Below the pieces are notes generated by a model. It was not told the DNA's origin, did no database searches, and worked only from the letters and a program-made list of their open reading frames with translations. This document shows, piece by piece, positions 1 to 7,074 of a stretch of 23,409 nt of DNA. Source of the stretch: a virus; the IMG/VR virus record IMGVR_UViG_3300034062_003016, positions 1 to 23,409 of that record; one strand, written 5' to 3'. The first letter of the stretch is position 1. The number at the start of each line of letters is the position of its first letter. The position numbers were made by a program, and so were the translations under genes.

Positions 1-30
1 GTGCTGCGTAAGAACTTGCAAGGAATAGGG

Positions 31-354
31 TTACCCCTCCCGCCTGATCCTCACCTCCGCCGCCGTCTTACGGGCGTGGCATCGGAGGCACAGCGCTTGC
101 AGGTTCGACCGGTCAAGTCTCGGCCCACCATCAGCCAGCGCGACGATGTGGTCTACCATCTGCGAGGCGTTGATCTGGCAGTGTCGGCAGACTGGTTCCT
201 CCGCGCGAGCCATGCTGGACAGCCGTCCCCAGGTCGCATCGTATCCACGGCGGGTGGAGTCGGGTCTTAGGTCAGGTGCTCGCTGTTGCTCGGGGCATCT
301 CCCCTGGTGCGCTGCTCTACATCGGGGGCACCAGCGAGGCGGGGCGAGGGGCAT
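31..354 (-). CDS. HNH endonuclease
   Basis: A 107-residue protein. An N-terminal Cys pair (CPRC, about residues 9-12) is followed by the phage-typical RRGYDATWGRL segment, then CRHC (about 56-59), VDHIVALADGG (67-77) with the catalytic His, SNLQALC and CLRCHARKT (88-96). That is the complete order of an HNH nuclease with its structural zinc cysteines. In many tailed phages a stand-alone HNH protein is encoded next to the terminase and assists genome packaging; the terminase would lie just beyond position 1, so this role is inferred from position. The ATG at 354 has no clear Shine-Dalgarno sequence and is preceded by TTATAT. The 154 bp between this gene and the next one upstream (355-508) hold only a 23-codon frame without convincing coding character, and no tRNA. 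Family call is firm; the exact start is less so. Confidence 0.85.
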   Translation of the reverse strand: MPLAPPRWCPRCRAAHQGRCPEQQRAPDLRPDSTRRGYDATWGRLSSMARAEEPVCRHCQINASQMVDHIVALADGGPRLDRSNLQALCLRCHARKTAAEVRIRREG

Positions 355-508
355 ATAAGGCAGTTAAAGCGAGAGCCGTGCTAGGTCCTCAGTTATTCAC
401 CGGGTGGGAGGACTCCGCGCAATCCCGGTCCAGATGCCATCTGTTCACACGGCCGATGGCCCACGCTTCAACTGCCCTATGTCTCCAAGAACGACCGATC
501 AAACCGTC

Positions 509-712
509 TCACAGAAACTCGACAGTTGCCCGAGCCACAAACGAGCCTTCACCTATCAGGTTCCGAGCGTCAATCAGGTCAATCGAAGTGATATCCATTC
601 CGGTTTGCTTCTTGAACTCCGCCAGCATTTGAGCCAACTTCATCTCGAATTCGGCCTTGAGTTTCGCGGCATCAATCACCGTCATGTCCAGCGGGTACGT
701 TTTCGTACTCAC
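509..712 (-). CDS. small phage protein of unknown function
   Basis: I do not recognise this 67-residue protein. The GTG start at 712 is chosen because it overlaps the stop of the upstream gene as GTGA, the coupling style used throughout the window. An internal ATG at 685 (MTVIDAAKLK) is an alternative. The middle is a probable amphipathic helix rich in Lys, Glu and Ala (AAKLKAEFEMKLAQMLAEF), followed by a short sequence around GMDITSIDLIDA. No enzyme motif or membrane segment is visible. It is the second gene of the leftward unit that starts from the promoter at 1160-1187, before the HNH gene. Coding is supported by the coupled start and sensible composition only. Confidence 0.6.
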   Translation of the reverse strand: MSTKTYPLDMTVIDAAKLKAEFEMKLAQMLAEFKKQTGMDITSIDLIDARNLIGEGSFVARATVEFL

Positions 713-1086
713 CGCCGATAGCCCGCGCAAACGTCCATCCGGTGCTCATAGTACGATCCAACCGGAGCCTTCACCCGCCGCGCCGTGTGATTGCCTTCCG
801 CATCCAATCGGCCCCGCTCAGACTTCAGGATCGTGCGGACTTGCTGGATGGGCTTGATGAGCTTCCAAGCGTTGATCTTGCCTGTTTCGAGTCGCTTAGG
901 CTCCAGTGCTCTATACGCCAGAAGCGTCAGGATCTGCTGCTTCGTGGCCTGCAAAAAACGCTTGCCGTCTTTCCGTTTGACCTCGTAAACGGGATCAGCC
1001 AGAAAGGCAGCAAGCAGTTCAGAAGCGAGGAGAGATGGACTCGATGAAGACAAGAAAGCCCTCGGAGGTGAACGTCCCAACTGCAT
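709..1086 (-). CDS. unknown protein, first gene after the putative origin
   Basis: I do not recognise this protein of up to 125 residues. The convincing coding part begins around residue 20 (LASELLAAFLADPVYEVKRK) and is rich in Lys and Arg, with a conserved-looking end (APVGSYYEHRMDV). The start is uncertain. The ATG at 1086 lacks a Shine-Dalgarno sequence, while a TTG at 1053 follows CGAGGGC at useful spacing. It is the first gene downstream of the promoter at 1160-1187, with a leader of about 65-100 nt. Its basic character and place beside the repeat array make a nucleic-acid-binding role possible, but nothing in the sequence proves this. Confidence 0.6.
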   Translation of the reverse strand: MQLGRSPPRAFLSSSSPSLLASELLAAFLADPVYEVKRKDGKRFLQATKQQILTLLAYRALEPKRLETGKINAWKLIKPIQQVRTILKSERGRLDAEGNHTARRVKAPVGSYYEHRMDVCAGYRR

Positions 1087-1159
1087 CGCCGTTCGGGTGC
1101 TGGACTCTTTTGCGCTGTCCCAGGCAAGCGGTAGAATCGGCTAAACTCTACAGGGGCAG

Positions 1160-1187
1160 GATATACCAGATGTTGTGGTTGTGTCAA
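1160..1187 (-). promoter_or_regulatory. sigma70-like promoter for the leftward HNH unit
   Basis: On the minus strand a perfect -35 hexamer TTGACA (1182-1187) is followed by 16 bp and the -10 TATATC (1160-1165). Transcription would start near 1153 and run into the genes at 1086, 712 and 354. The promoter sits at the edge of the TGACACAG repeat array (nearest copy at 1224), so a protein binding the repeats could influence it. Confidence 0.65.
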
Positions 1188-1223
1188 CAGGTGGCACAAG
1201 ATATTGTGGTCGGCGAGCGATCC

Positions 1224-1406
1224 TGACACAGTGACACAGTGCTGACACAGACGAAAAAAGTCCTCTGTGTCACGCCAACCCCATGATTCTATTACTACTT
1301 ATACCATCTGACACAGATGACACAGAGAAAATACAAAACTAGTGAAAACACCATAGAGGAATTTAGAGAATAGGATTTTACTGTGTCATCTGTGTCAGGT
1401 GTGTCA
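1224..1406. other. iteron-like repeat array, putative replication origin
   Basis: The octamer TGACACAG occurs exactly at 1224-1231, 1232-1239, 1243-1250, 1309-1316 and 1318-1325. Its reverse complement occurs exactly at 1265-1272, 1381-1388 and 1390-1397. A further seven-base match lies at 1400-1406. Adjacent copies are spaced 8 to 11 bp apart. The DNA between the clusters (about 1281-1307 and 1326-1380) is strikingly AT-rich for this GC-rich genome. The segment is gene-free (1087-1464) and lies directly after the primase/helicase operon. Iterated initiator sites beside an AT-rich melting zone and replication genes are the classical layout of a phage or plasmid origin. An operator array for a repressor is the main alternative. 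Confidence 0.7.
1308..1398. repeat. 18-bp perfect inverted repeat around an AT-rich spacer
   Basis: CTGACACAGATGACACAG at 1308-1325 recurs as its exact reverse complement at 1381-1398, with 55 bp of AT-rich DNA between. Each arm contains two tandem copies of the TGACACAG octamer. The symmetry continues imperfectly inward as AAAAT/ATTTT. This forms the core of the putative origin. Confidence 0.9.
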
Positions 1407-1412
1407 GAACGC

Positions 1413-1441
1413 AGAAAAGCCCCGGAGGTTATCCGAGGCTT
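1413..1441 (-). terminator. rho-independent terminator of the replication operon
   Basis: On the minus strand AAGCCTCGGA (1441-1432), loop TAACC, then TCCGGGGCTT (1426-1417) form a 10-bp stem with one U-G wobble, followed by a short T run (TTTTC). The wobble pairs only on minus-strand RNA, which fixes the orientation. It starts 24 bp past the stop codon of the primase/helicase gene and separates that operon from the putative origin. Confidence 0.85.
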
Positions 1442-1464
1442 AAACTGCTGAAATGTAAAGACTT

Positions 1465-3519
1465 CTACTGCAATCTGACGCCGACGACGGCCCTGTCCCG
1501 CCTCTGGCCGAAGTAGACTGGGTTTTTCGTGATTTCCAGGCCAGCCGACCGCACCAGCGAAGCGAACCATTGCGGCTGCACTCGCTTGCCGTACCAGTTC
1601 GAGAATCGATCTCGGAAATCCGATATCCCAACCTTGGCGTCCGGGTCGATTTCACACTGGCTCTCCACGAACTCCGTGAGCGGATTCTGGCTTGCCCGAT
1701 ACTCCTCAACCTCAGCCCTGCCGACACCAGTAAACGTCCCGCCGTTCAGGTACAGCCGCTGCGCCCCGTACAGCGCCCAATGCAAGATGCCCTGGATCTC
1801 GCCGCGCAGCTTGTCCCAGATGGCCCGGTCCTGCTGCGCCAGCGGGATTACGTGATTGAACGATATCAGCAGCAGCCGGTTAAACGTGCCGCGACTACGG
1901 TCGTTGATTGTCGGCAAGACGTTCGTGACGATGACGTGCTTGGCGATCGGCACATCCAAAACGGGTGGCAAAAACTTCTCATCAAACAGGATCGGCTCCT
2001 CGGTGCTCACCAGCGTTTTGAATCCACCATCGGCGATCATGGCGTCCGAGGTAAGCTCCGTCAGGAGATTGACCAGCTTTCCCCTCAACGGTGCACGCTT
2101 CCGTGGGTCGTCCATCGCCTCGACTCCCACCGCGCAGCAGTTCGCTTGTCCGGCCAGAACTCGCAGTAGATACGGGATGGTCGATTTCCCGCAATCGGAT
2201 TCGCCTTTACAGAGGAGGGCCTTTTTGTAGGTCGCGTGCGGCATTAGACAGTAGCCGAAGAACTCCTGCAGCGCGTCCTGCTTGGCGTCCTGGTCAACGT
2301 CGCCACCGAAATACGTATCGAGGCACTCTTGCCAAACTGGGCACGTGCTTGAAGAGTCGTATTCATGCGGGACGCAGGATTGCAGGTAGTCCTGCTTTCG
2401 GTGGCTGCGCAGCGACATCGAACGCACGTCGATCACGCCGTTCATCAGCGGGATTTCGTACTTCTCTAGATTCCGCCAGTGCACTTTATCGTTCCGTGAT
2501 TCGTCCACAATGCGATTGGCGATCTCTGAGCGGCGTTTCATGTTCGAGTGCCGCGGCTCGGCTCGGAGTGCCAGGTGCTTCAGCGATCCGGCGTCGATCT
2601 GGCCCCAGTGCGTCCCGTTGTACTGGTAGAGCACGCCGTTGTGGTTGAGGAAGGCGTGCTGCTGCATCAGCCGGTCAGCGTGAGCGTTCGGCGTGAGCTT
2701 GGCGGGCACCTCGACGTCGCTCGATTCGTATTCGGCGTCGATCGGGGCGGGTTCGGCGACGGTGGGCGCGTTCGAGTATTCCGGCGACATCCCCGGCGCG
2801 TACCGCTTGCAGACGTCGGCCACCAGCTTAACGATGTTCTTCTCGGGAGGAACGATCTCACAGCGCTTCGATAGCGTGATGAGCGCTGGCAGTATCTCGG
2901 CCTCTTCCATGCCGTACTTGGAGCGCATCGAGCACGCATATTTAAACAGCGTCGTGTGCTGCTGCCCATGCGGAATGATGTTCGGCGCGGGTCCGACGCG
3001 CTGACTGCCGGTGGGCTTGAGACGTTCTAACAGCCAGTCCGGAGCCTCTGCCGGATGACCCACGGGGAACTCATCGGGGCAGTCCCAGGCATACTCCTGC
3101 TTCGTGTCTGGGTGGATCGACGGCGCCGCCACGATGTAGCCACCGACTCCGCGGATGTCGATATGGGGGCCGATCTTCGACGTAGAGTTCTGCACGGCGA
3201 ACTCCGGCGACTTAAACAGAAAATGCCTGCCGTCCGTTCCGGTGACTGCCGTGATGGTTTCCGGCAGGCTGACCGATTCCAGCCACTCGGCAGCATCGGC
3301 GTGCTTGCTGTCCACGTCAAGGACGAACCACATGACCCCGGTCTTGAGGCCGATGTTGTACTGCGGATTCTCGGTCCACCATTTGCGGATCGTGGATTCG
3401 TCCGTCGTGGCGTCCAGGCATCCGTGTTTCGAGGCAGGGATCTTCGCGAGTGGCTTGAGCGGATGCACCGGCCAGCCGCGGCGCGCGTAGTGTAGGGCGG
3501 CGTCGATTAAGCGGCTCAT
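1465..3519 (-). CDS. primase-polymerase/SF3 helicase, D5-like
   Basis: A 684-residue replication protein. The N-terminal 150 residues match the bifunctional primase/polymerase (prim-pol) family: ARRGWPVHPLKP (12-23), the metal-binding LDVD (67-70), GRHFLFK (97-103) with the conserved His, and DIRGVGGYIVAAPS (121-134). A linker follows. The C-terminal third is a D5/P4-type superfamily-3 helicase with Walker A GESDCGKST (439-447), an acidic LLTELTSD (485-492) and motif C-like HVIVTNVLPT (528-537), then the candidate arginine finger around FNRLL (547). It would make primers and unwind DNA at the origin, as in P4-like phages. It is the last gene of the long operon, starts by ATGA overlap with the upstream gene, and is followed by a terminator and the putative origin. 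No truncation is seen. Confidence 0.92.
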   Translation of the reverse strand: MSRLIDAALHYARRGWPVHPLKPLAKIPASKHGCLDATTDESTIRKWWTENPQYNIGLKTGVMWFVLDVDSKHADAAEWLESVSLPETITAVTGTDGRHFLFKSPEFAVQNSTSKIGPHIDIRGVGGYIVAAPSIHPDTKQEYAWDCPDEFPVGHPAEAPDWLLERLKPTGSQRVGPAPNIIPHGQQHTTLFKYACSMRSKYGMEEAEILPALITLSKRCEIVPPEKNIVKLVADVCKRYAPGMSPEYSNAPTVAEPAPIDAEYESSDVEVPAKLTPNAHADRLMQQHAFLNHNGVLYQYNGTHWGQIDAGSLKHLALRAEPRHSNMKRRSEIANRIVDESRNDKVHWRNLEKYEIPLMNGVIDVRSMSLRSHRKQDYLQSCVPHEYDSSSTCPVWQECLDTYFGGDVDQDAKQDALQEFFGYCLMPHATYKKALLCKGESDCGKSTIPYLLRVLAGQANCCAVGVEAMDDPRKRAPLRGKLVNLLTELTSDAMIADGGFKTLVSTEEPILFDEKFLPPVLDVPIAKHVIVTNVLPTINDRSRGTFNRLLLISFNHVIPLAQQDRAIWDKLRGEIQGILHWALYGAQRLYLNGGTFTGVGRAEVEEYRASQNPLTEFVESQCEIDPDAKVGISDFRDRFSNWYGKRVQPQWFASLVRSAGLEITKNPVYFGQRRDRAVVGVRLQ

Positions 3520-3863
3520 GAGTTCTCCTCGTCGAAGTGGGCCGCGAGTGCCTTCATGAATCGAGGATCTTGTTTCAGGATTGATATCAGGTGAGAGAAA
3601 ATACCTCCGTCGCCGCGTATTGGTAGTCCGTAATAAAAACCAGTGCCTATCGCTGGATCTTTGGGGTTATCCGCAAACAGCACGTCTTCAAGTGCTGATT
3701 TTAGGCCGATCATGCCATTCCTCATTCTGCTGTGGTGCTTATCGCACTTCCGAAGATGGCTGATTTTTTTAAGTATTTCTGATTCGCAGTGCTCGCAAAT
3801 GGCCAACAAAGATGCCAAATTCCTGTGCTGCTCGACCGTTAGTGCTGGTTTCTTGTTACGCAT
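3516..3863 (-). CDS. unknown protein between helicase and primase genes
   Basis: I do not recognise this 115-residue protein. It starts at an ATG overlapping the end of the helicase gene by 8 bp and stops in an ATGA overlap with the primase gene, so it is translationally tied to both. The N-terminal half has a CEHCESEIL segment (about 23-31) and later RKCDKHH (about 38-44), a Cys/His set that could bind one metal ion. The second half (GTGFYYGLPIRGDGGIF) resembles no family I know. Base composition is less GC-rich than its neighbours, suggesting a more recent arrival. Its position suggests a replication accessory, but that is inference. Confidence 0.75.
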   Translation of the reverse strand: MRNKKPALTVEQHRNLASLLAICEHCESEILKKISHLRKCDKHHSRMRNGMIGLKSALEDVLFADNPKDPAIGTGFYYGLPIRGDGGIFSHLISILKQDPRFMKALAAHFDEENS

Positions 3864-5373
3864 TGGCCGTCTCCATGTCTCGGCCTGATGCCGGGTTCCT
3901 CCCTAACCAGTCATACCAGTCCTCAGCGTATGTATTGACTAAGGATGGGTTGCCAGCGTTCCACTCTTTACGCCATTCAGATTTAGGCGGCTCCTTAAAC
4001 ATGGCCTCGTACTTCACAAACGCATACCCCTTCGAGAACGGGCTGCCGTCCTTCTTTGTCTCCGTGTGCTGGTCGCGCAGCAGCTTGAAATACTTCGCCT
4101 TCCGTTGCGCCTCGGTGTACTCCCGGATGCGCTTCTCGGTGACCTCTTCGAGCACGCCGTTATAGACCTTGAGTTGCTTCTGCTTCGACCGAACGGAGAA
4201 CACATACCCGCAGTTGCAGACGTCGGCCTGCAGTTCGTGAACCTCGCCGCAATCCGGGCATACCTTGAACGTCTCGGCATACGAAACCTGCTTGCCCCGC
4301 TTTCGCGTCGAATCGTCAAGAAGTTGCCAGTTCTGCTCGGCCGTCACCAGGCCGTGCTCCATCGTGCAGTTGCCATGGTCGAGGATAAGGCAGTCTGTCT
4401 TGCCGGGGGCCGTGCGGAGTCCGCGCCCTGCCATCTGCAGGTACAGCCCCTTCGATTTCGTCGGCCGCGCCAAGACGACGGCAGACACCACGGGCACGTC
4501 TACCCCTTCTGTCAATACCATGGCGTTGCTGACGACCGTCAATCGTCCATCGGCGAGGCGTTGCAGGATCGACTCGCGTTCTGGTTTGGGCGTCTCCCCG
4601 TCCAAGTGCGCCGCCTTGATACCAGCATTCAGGAACGCATCGACTATAGTCCGCGAATGCTTCACGCCCGCAGCGAATGCCATCGTCGGCCGTCCGTTCG
4701 CCAGTCGCAGCCACTCGGTCACGACGTCGCCCACGAGGTGCGGTTTGTTCATCGCATCGGCGAGTTCGTCCCGGTCGTAGTCATTGCCAGCGATCCGGAC
4801 GCCGTGAAGGTCGATGCGGCGCCCCGCGAACGAACGCGGCGGGACAAGGTAGCCCATGGCGATCAGTTCGTGAATCGGCGGACACTGCACCATCACGTCG
4901 AACATGGACGCAAGGCCCTTGCCGTCGCCGCGGATCGGCGTAGCGGTCAAGCCGATCTGGTACGGGTTGCCAGCGTTCTGAATTACCGACTGATACGACG
5001 CAGCCGTCGCCCGGTGCGCCTCGTCGATCATAATGAGCGATGGCGGGACGTCGAAGTCACGGTTAATGAGCGTCTGCACCGATGCCACCTGTACGAGTTC
5101 ATGTGGACGGTCACGCCAGTGCTGGCCCATGACGACGCCGTGACGGATGCCGAACTGGTCAAGGCGGGTGGAGCACTGTTCGATGAGTTCCTTCCGGTGC
5201 GCCAGAAACCAAACACGTCGGCCGCGCTCAACGGTCAGGCGGATGATTTCCGCGCCGATGGTGGTCTTGCCCGCGCCGGTAGGGGCGACGATGAGGACGC
5301 GGCGATAGGTTCGGAGGGCGTCGCGGGTCTGGATGACGGCAGTGGATTGGTAGGGGCGGAGGGTTTGGATCAC
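3856..5373 (-). CDS. DEAD/DEAH-type superfamily 2 helicase
   Basis: A 505-residue ATP-dependent helicase of the ResIII/UvrB-like type. From the GTG start: Q-motif-like LRPYQ (5-9), Walker A APTGAGKTT (30-38), motif Ia-like FLAHRKELIEQ (56-66), DEAH box (117-120), TAT (143-145), then the second RecA lobe with LTEGVDVP (287-294) and motif VI QMAGRGLRT (313-321). A small CPDC-x10-CNC cluster (372-388) probably binds zinc. The C-terminal 110 residues are unassigned and may bind DNA. The GTG at 5373 overlaps the upstream stop as GTGA and follows GGAGGGG, so I prefer it over longer in-frame starts. The gene directly upstream is a VRR-NUC-like nuclease, and the two may act together on DNA. The reading frame is full length. 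Confidence 0.92.
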   Translation of the reverse strand: MIQTLRPYQSTAVIQTRDALRTYRRVLIVAPTGAGKTTIGAEIIRLTVERGRRVWFLAHRKELIEQCSTRLDQFGIRHGVVMGQHWRDRPHELVQVASVQTLINRDFDVPPSLIMIDEAHRATAASYQSVIQNAGNPYQIGLTATPIRGDGKGLASMFDVMVQCPPIHELIAMGYLVPPRSFAGRRIDLHGVRIAGNDYDRDELADAMNKPHLVGDVVTEWLRLANGRPTMAFAAGVKHSRTIVDAFLNAGIKAAHLDGETPKPERESILQRLADGRLTVVSNAMVLTEGVDVPVVSAVVLARPTKSKGLYLQMAGRGLRTAPGKTDCLILDHGNCTMEHGLVTAEQNWQLLDDSTRKRGKQVSYAETFKVCPDCGEVHELQADVCNCGYVFSVRSKQKQLKVYNGVLEEVTEKRIREYTEAQRKAKYFKLLRDQHTETKKDGSPFSKGYAFVKYEAMFKEPPKSEWRKEWNAGNPSLVNTYAEDWYDWLGRNPASGRDMETANA

Positions 5374-5711
5374 TCGAACCCCTCCATGTGATACCAGCGC
5401 CGGAAAAGATCCAGCGAGTCCGCCCACGTCGCGGAAATGCCTTGATGGAGGCGCTTGGCGATGTACTCGAGCTGGGGCTTGCTCGGCTTCTTGCCGGGCC
5501 GCTTTACCTCGATCTCCAGGTACTCGACGATGCGATCCTGCTTCGTTGGACGCATGGCGGACCAGTCGCACATGCCTTCTTCGCCAACGCGGACCTTGCC
5601 GCCGTAGGGAGTCAGCAAAACGGCGCTATGCTGTCGCCGGATGATCCATCCGCGCTTGACTAGGAAGCCGATGATCTCGGCCTCCACGTCATTTTCTGTT
5701 ACAGTAGACAC
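5370..5711 (-). CDS. VRR-NUC-like nuclease
   Basis: A 113-residue protein. The N-terminus (TENDVEAEIIGFLVKRGW) has the first helix with the conserved Glu of restriction-endonuclease-fold nucleases. It is followed by a strand pair ending GMCDWSAMRP with the metal-binding Asp, then EYLEIEVKRPGKKPSKPQ, which contains the E-x-K core. The VRR-NUC family typically has GVPDLL...EVKxxxGxxSxxQ, and the present G-x-x-D, E-x-K and KPSKPQ fit that order. Such phage proteins often neighbour an SF2 helicase, as here. The GTG start at 5711 follows a strong AAAGGAGG. The stop overlaps the helicase start as GTGA. It could process replication or recombination intermediates, or supply the exonuclease that the Bet gene otherwise lacks. 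Confidence 0.75.
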   Translation of the reverse strand: MSTVTENDVEAEIIGFLVKRGWIIRRQHSAVLLTPYGGKVRVGEEGMCDWSAMRPTKQDRIVEYLEIEVKRPGKKPSKPQLEYIAKRLHQGISATWADSLDLFRRWYHMEGFE

Positions 5712-5734
5712 GTCTCCCCTCCTTTCAGGTTTAG

Positions 5735-5908
5735 TTATGTGGTTTGCGGCGCCACCCGCCGCACGAAATAGTGCCCCGGCGTTTTGAACACGCCGATGTG
5801 GTCCACGAACACGACGACGCGATCTTCGCTGTGACGCGCCGCCAAGATGTGCCGAAAGACCGTTTCGAGCGGGATGTCGGCCTCGTGCTGGATGATGATG
5901 CGGGTCAT
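5735..5908 (-). CDS. small unknown protein
   Basis: I do not recognise this 57-residue protein. It begins MTRIIIQHEADIPLETVFRH and has alternating strands and one helix (HILAARHSEDRVVVFVDHI). The ATG at 5908 overlaps the upstream stop as ATGA. The 23-bp gap after it contains the strong ribosome-binding site of the nuclease gene. No enzyme motif or membrane segment is visible. Confidence 0.7.
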   Translation of the reverse strand: MTRIIIQHEADIPLETVFRHILAARHSEDRVVVFVDHIGVFKTPGHYFVRRVAPQTT

Positions 5909-6099
5909 GGACGCCTCCGGACGACGCGAAGATCCTCTGGGAAGGCTCGCTCGATATCCTTCCAATAGAGCCCGCTGCGAAAGAAGACTTGATTCCATCC
6001 CAAGTAAGAGCTTGCCTTGTGGTGCTTAAACCCAACCACGGTTCCCTGGAGCCACGGATGCCGCTTATCCTGCACGATGTCGCCCTTCCTGATGTTCAT
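5905..6099 (-). CDS. small KOW/SH3-like protein of unknown function
   Basis: A 64-residue protein starting MNIRKGDIVQDKRHPWLQGT. The opening K-G-D-I-V...W-x-G-T-V-V-G pattern is that of a small beta-barrel (KOW or SH3-like) domain, which often contacts nucleic acid; this is a fold impression, not a family assignment. The rest (WNQVFFRSGLYWKDIERAFP) is aromatic-rich, with a basic C-terminus. The ATG at 6099 overlaps the previous stop as ATGA, and its own stop overlaps the next start. It is the third of four consecutive 4-bp-coupled small genes (7074 to 5908). Confidence 0.7.
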   Translation of the reverse strand: MNIRKGDIVQDKRHPWLQGTVVGFKHHKASSYLGWNQVFFRSGLYWKDIERAFPEDLRVVRRRP

Positions 6100-6440
6100 C
6101 CCGCCACCGCCTGATACAGCGCGTGGGCGAGGGCGGCGGCGGGTTGCTCGGAGTATGCGGACTTCGTTCGCCAGTCGGAGGGCCGCCCGTTGTAGCAGAT
6201 TCCGCGCATTCCCGCGTCTCCGTACTCGGGCGATGAGATCGACCAGCTTCGCGCCTCTTCGTCTTGCTTTCTCCACGCCTCCGCCGCCCGGACGGTATGC
6301 GGCAGGTACGCGCAATACTGGGGTAACGGCTCCCATAGCCCGCGATCGTCCGTGACCCAATACGCGTGCCGGTCCACGACGACGCGCAGGCCCTGGCACT
6401 TCTCCGCAATGATGCGGTCATGTTCTCTTGTCCAGGTCAT
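6096..6440 (-). CDS. phage ABA-sandwich-like protein
   Basis: A 114-residue protein opening with EHDRIIAEKCQGLRV, followed by a mid segment (WEPLPQYCAYLPHTVRAAEA), a central SWSISSPEYG and an end NGRPSDWRTKSAY...AAALAHALYQAV. This layout matches the phage ABA-sandwich domain family: short helix, the 'EKVMGW'-type start, P-x-Y-S-x-D-x-x-A, then AxAxxxAxL near the C-terminus. The function of that family is unknown. It is translationally coupled at both ends by ATGA overlaps. Family recognition is from pattern only. Confidence 0.7.
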   Translation of the reverse strand: MTWTREHDRIIAEKCQGLRVVVDRHAYWVTDDRGLWEPLPQYCAYLPHTVRAAEAWRKQDEEARSWSISSPEYGDAGMRGICYNGRPSDWRTKSAYSEQPAAALAHALYQAVAG

Positions 6441-6691
6441 GCGCTTCTCCTCAATCTCTCAATCGCTTCAATCAACATCTCCGCCTCCAGATCCGCCCGC
6501 CGCAGGTCGCCTCGCAGGGAGCGCAACCGGGCCAAGTCCATCCGGCCATCCCACCGCCGCACCACCTCTAACGTGTCCTCCAGGTGCTCGCGGCACCGTT
6601 CCACCCGCGCCCGCAGGGCCTCGACGGTCATCTCCGGGGCGCGGTCTGCGGCCGTGCGCCGGGAGCGGGGATGGGGTTTGGTGTGGGTCAT
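6437..6691 (-). CDS. small helical protein of unknown function
   Basis: An 84-residue protein, very rich in Arg, Glu and Leu. After a disordered basic start (THTKPHPRSRRTAADRAPE), residues 21-84 form long helices (EALRARVERCREHLEDTLEV and LEAEMLIEAIERLRRS), likely a coiled-coil hairpin. The ATG at 6691 is chosen for the ATGA overlap with the gene upstream; a longer frame to 6778 exists but overlaps that gene heavily. Function unknown. Confidence 0.7.
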   Translation of the reverse strand: MTHTKPHPRSRRTAADRAPEMTVEALRARVERCREHLEDTLEVVRRWDGRMDLARLRSLRGDLRRADLEAEMLIEAIERLRRSA

Positions 6692-7074
6692 TGAGGGCCT
6701 CGCATGGCGTCGATGGCGGCGCGGATGGCCTGCTGCGGTGTCTCGTCGTCCTTGTAGAAGTGGGAGGCGCGGTCCCATACTCCGTCATCGAACCAATCGT
6801 CTCCATTCAGTGACTCGTCAATGATGTAGGTCAGCCGCTCCGAATCCGCCACCAGTCCCGCCTCCCGCTCCATGGCGTCGGCGGCGGCGGAGAGTGCGGT
6901 GAGGCGGTTCGTCTGGATACTTGCGGTCAGTCGATACGCCCCGGCACTTCGCTCGTTGCCGCCCTCGTCCGCCTCGGCTGCAAACCGCAGGCAGCGGGCC
7001 TCTGAGTCGCGGATCTCCTCCGCCATTTCTCTCAGCCGCGCCACCTGGGCGGCGGTGTCTGGGTTATTCGGCAT
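6688..7074 (-). CDS. unknown early phage protein
   Basis: A 128-residue protein (MPNNPDTAAQVARLREMAEE...). The first 80 residues are two Ala/Glu/Arg-rich helices, and the last 45 are acidic and aromatic (LNGDDWFDDGVWDRASHFYK). The N-terminal N-x-A-x-x-ARLREM pattern resembles the start of the protein encoded at 12195-12476, so the two may share a small family. The ATG at 7074 is preceded by GAGGAG at good spacing and overlaps the end of the methyltransferase gene by 11 bp. No function can be assigned. Confidence 0.75.
   Translation of the reverse strand: MPNNPDTAAQVARLREMAEEIRDSEARCLRFAAEADEGGNERSAGAYRLTASIQTNRLTALSAAADAMEREAGLVADSERLTYIIDESLNGDDWFDDGVWDRASHFYKDDETPQQAIRAAIDAMRGPQ

Noticed and set aside
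355-508. tRNA or small RNA gene in the gap before the HNH gene
   Set aside because: No cloverleaf, T-loop consensus or CCA end can be built on either strand; only a short palindrome (CAGATG/CATCTG) and a 23-codon frame are present.
1224-1406. CRISPR array
   Set aside because: The repeat unit is only 8 bp, occurs in both orientations and has irregular spacing, which fits iterons rather than CRISPR repeats.
1570-2169. Plus-strand frame of 199 codons opposite the primase
   Set aside because: Mirror of the primase/helicase coding region, low-complexity composition, no motif and no start signals.
4066-5391. Long plus-strand open frame (441 codons)
   Set aside because: It lies exactly antisense to the SF2 helicase, whose motifs are unmistakable. 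Long antisense frames are expected opposite GC-rich genes; the translation has no recognisable domain.
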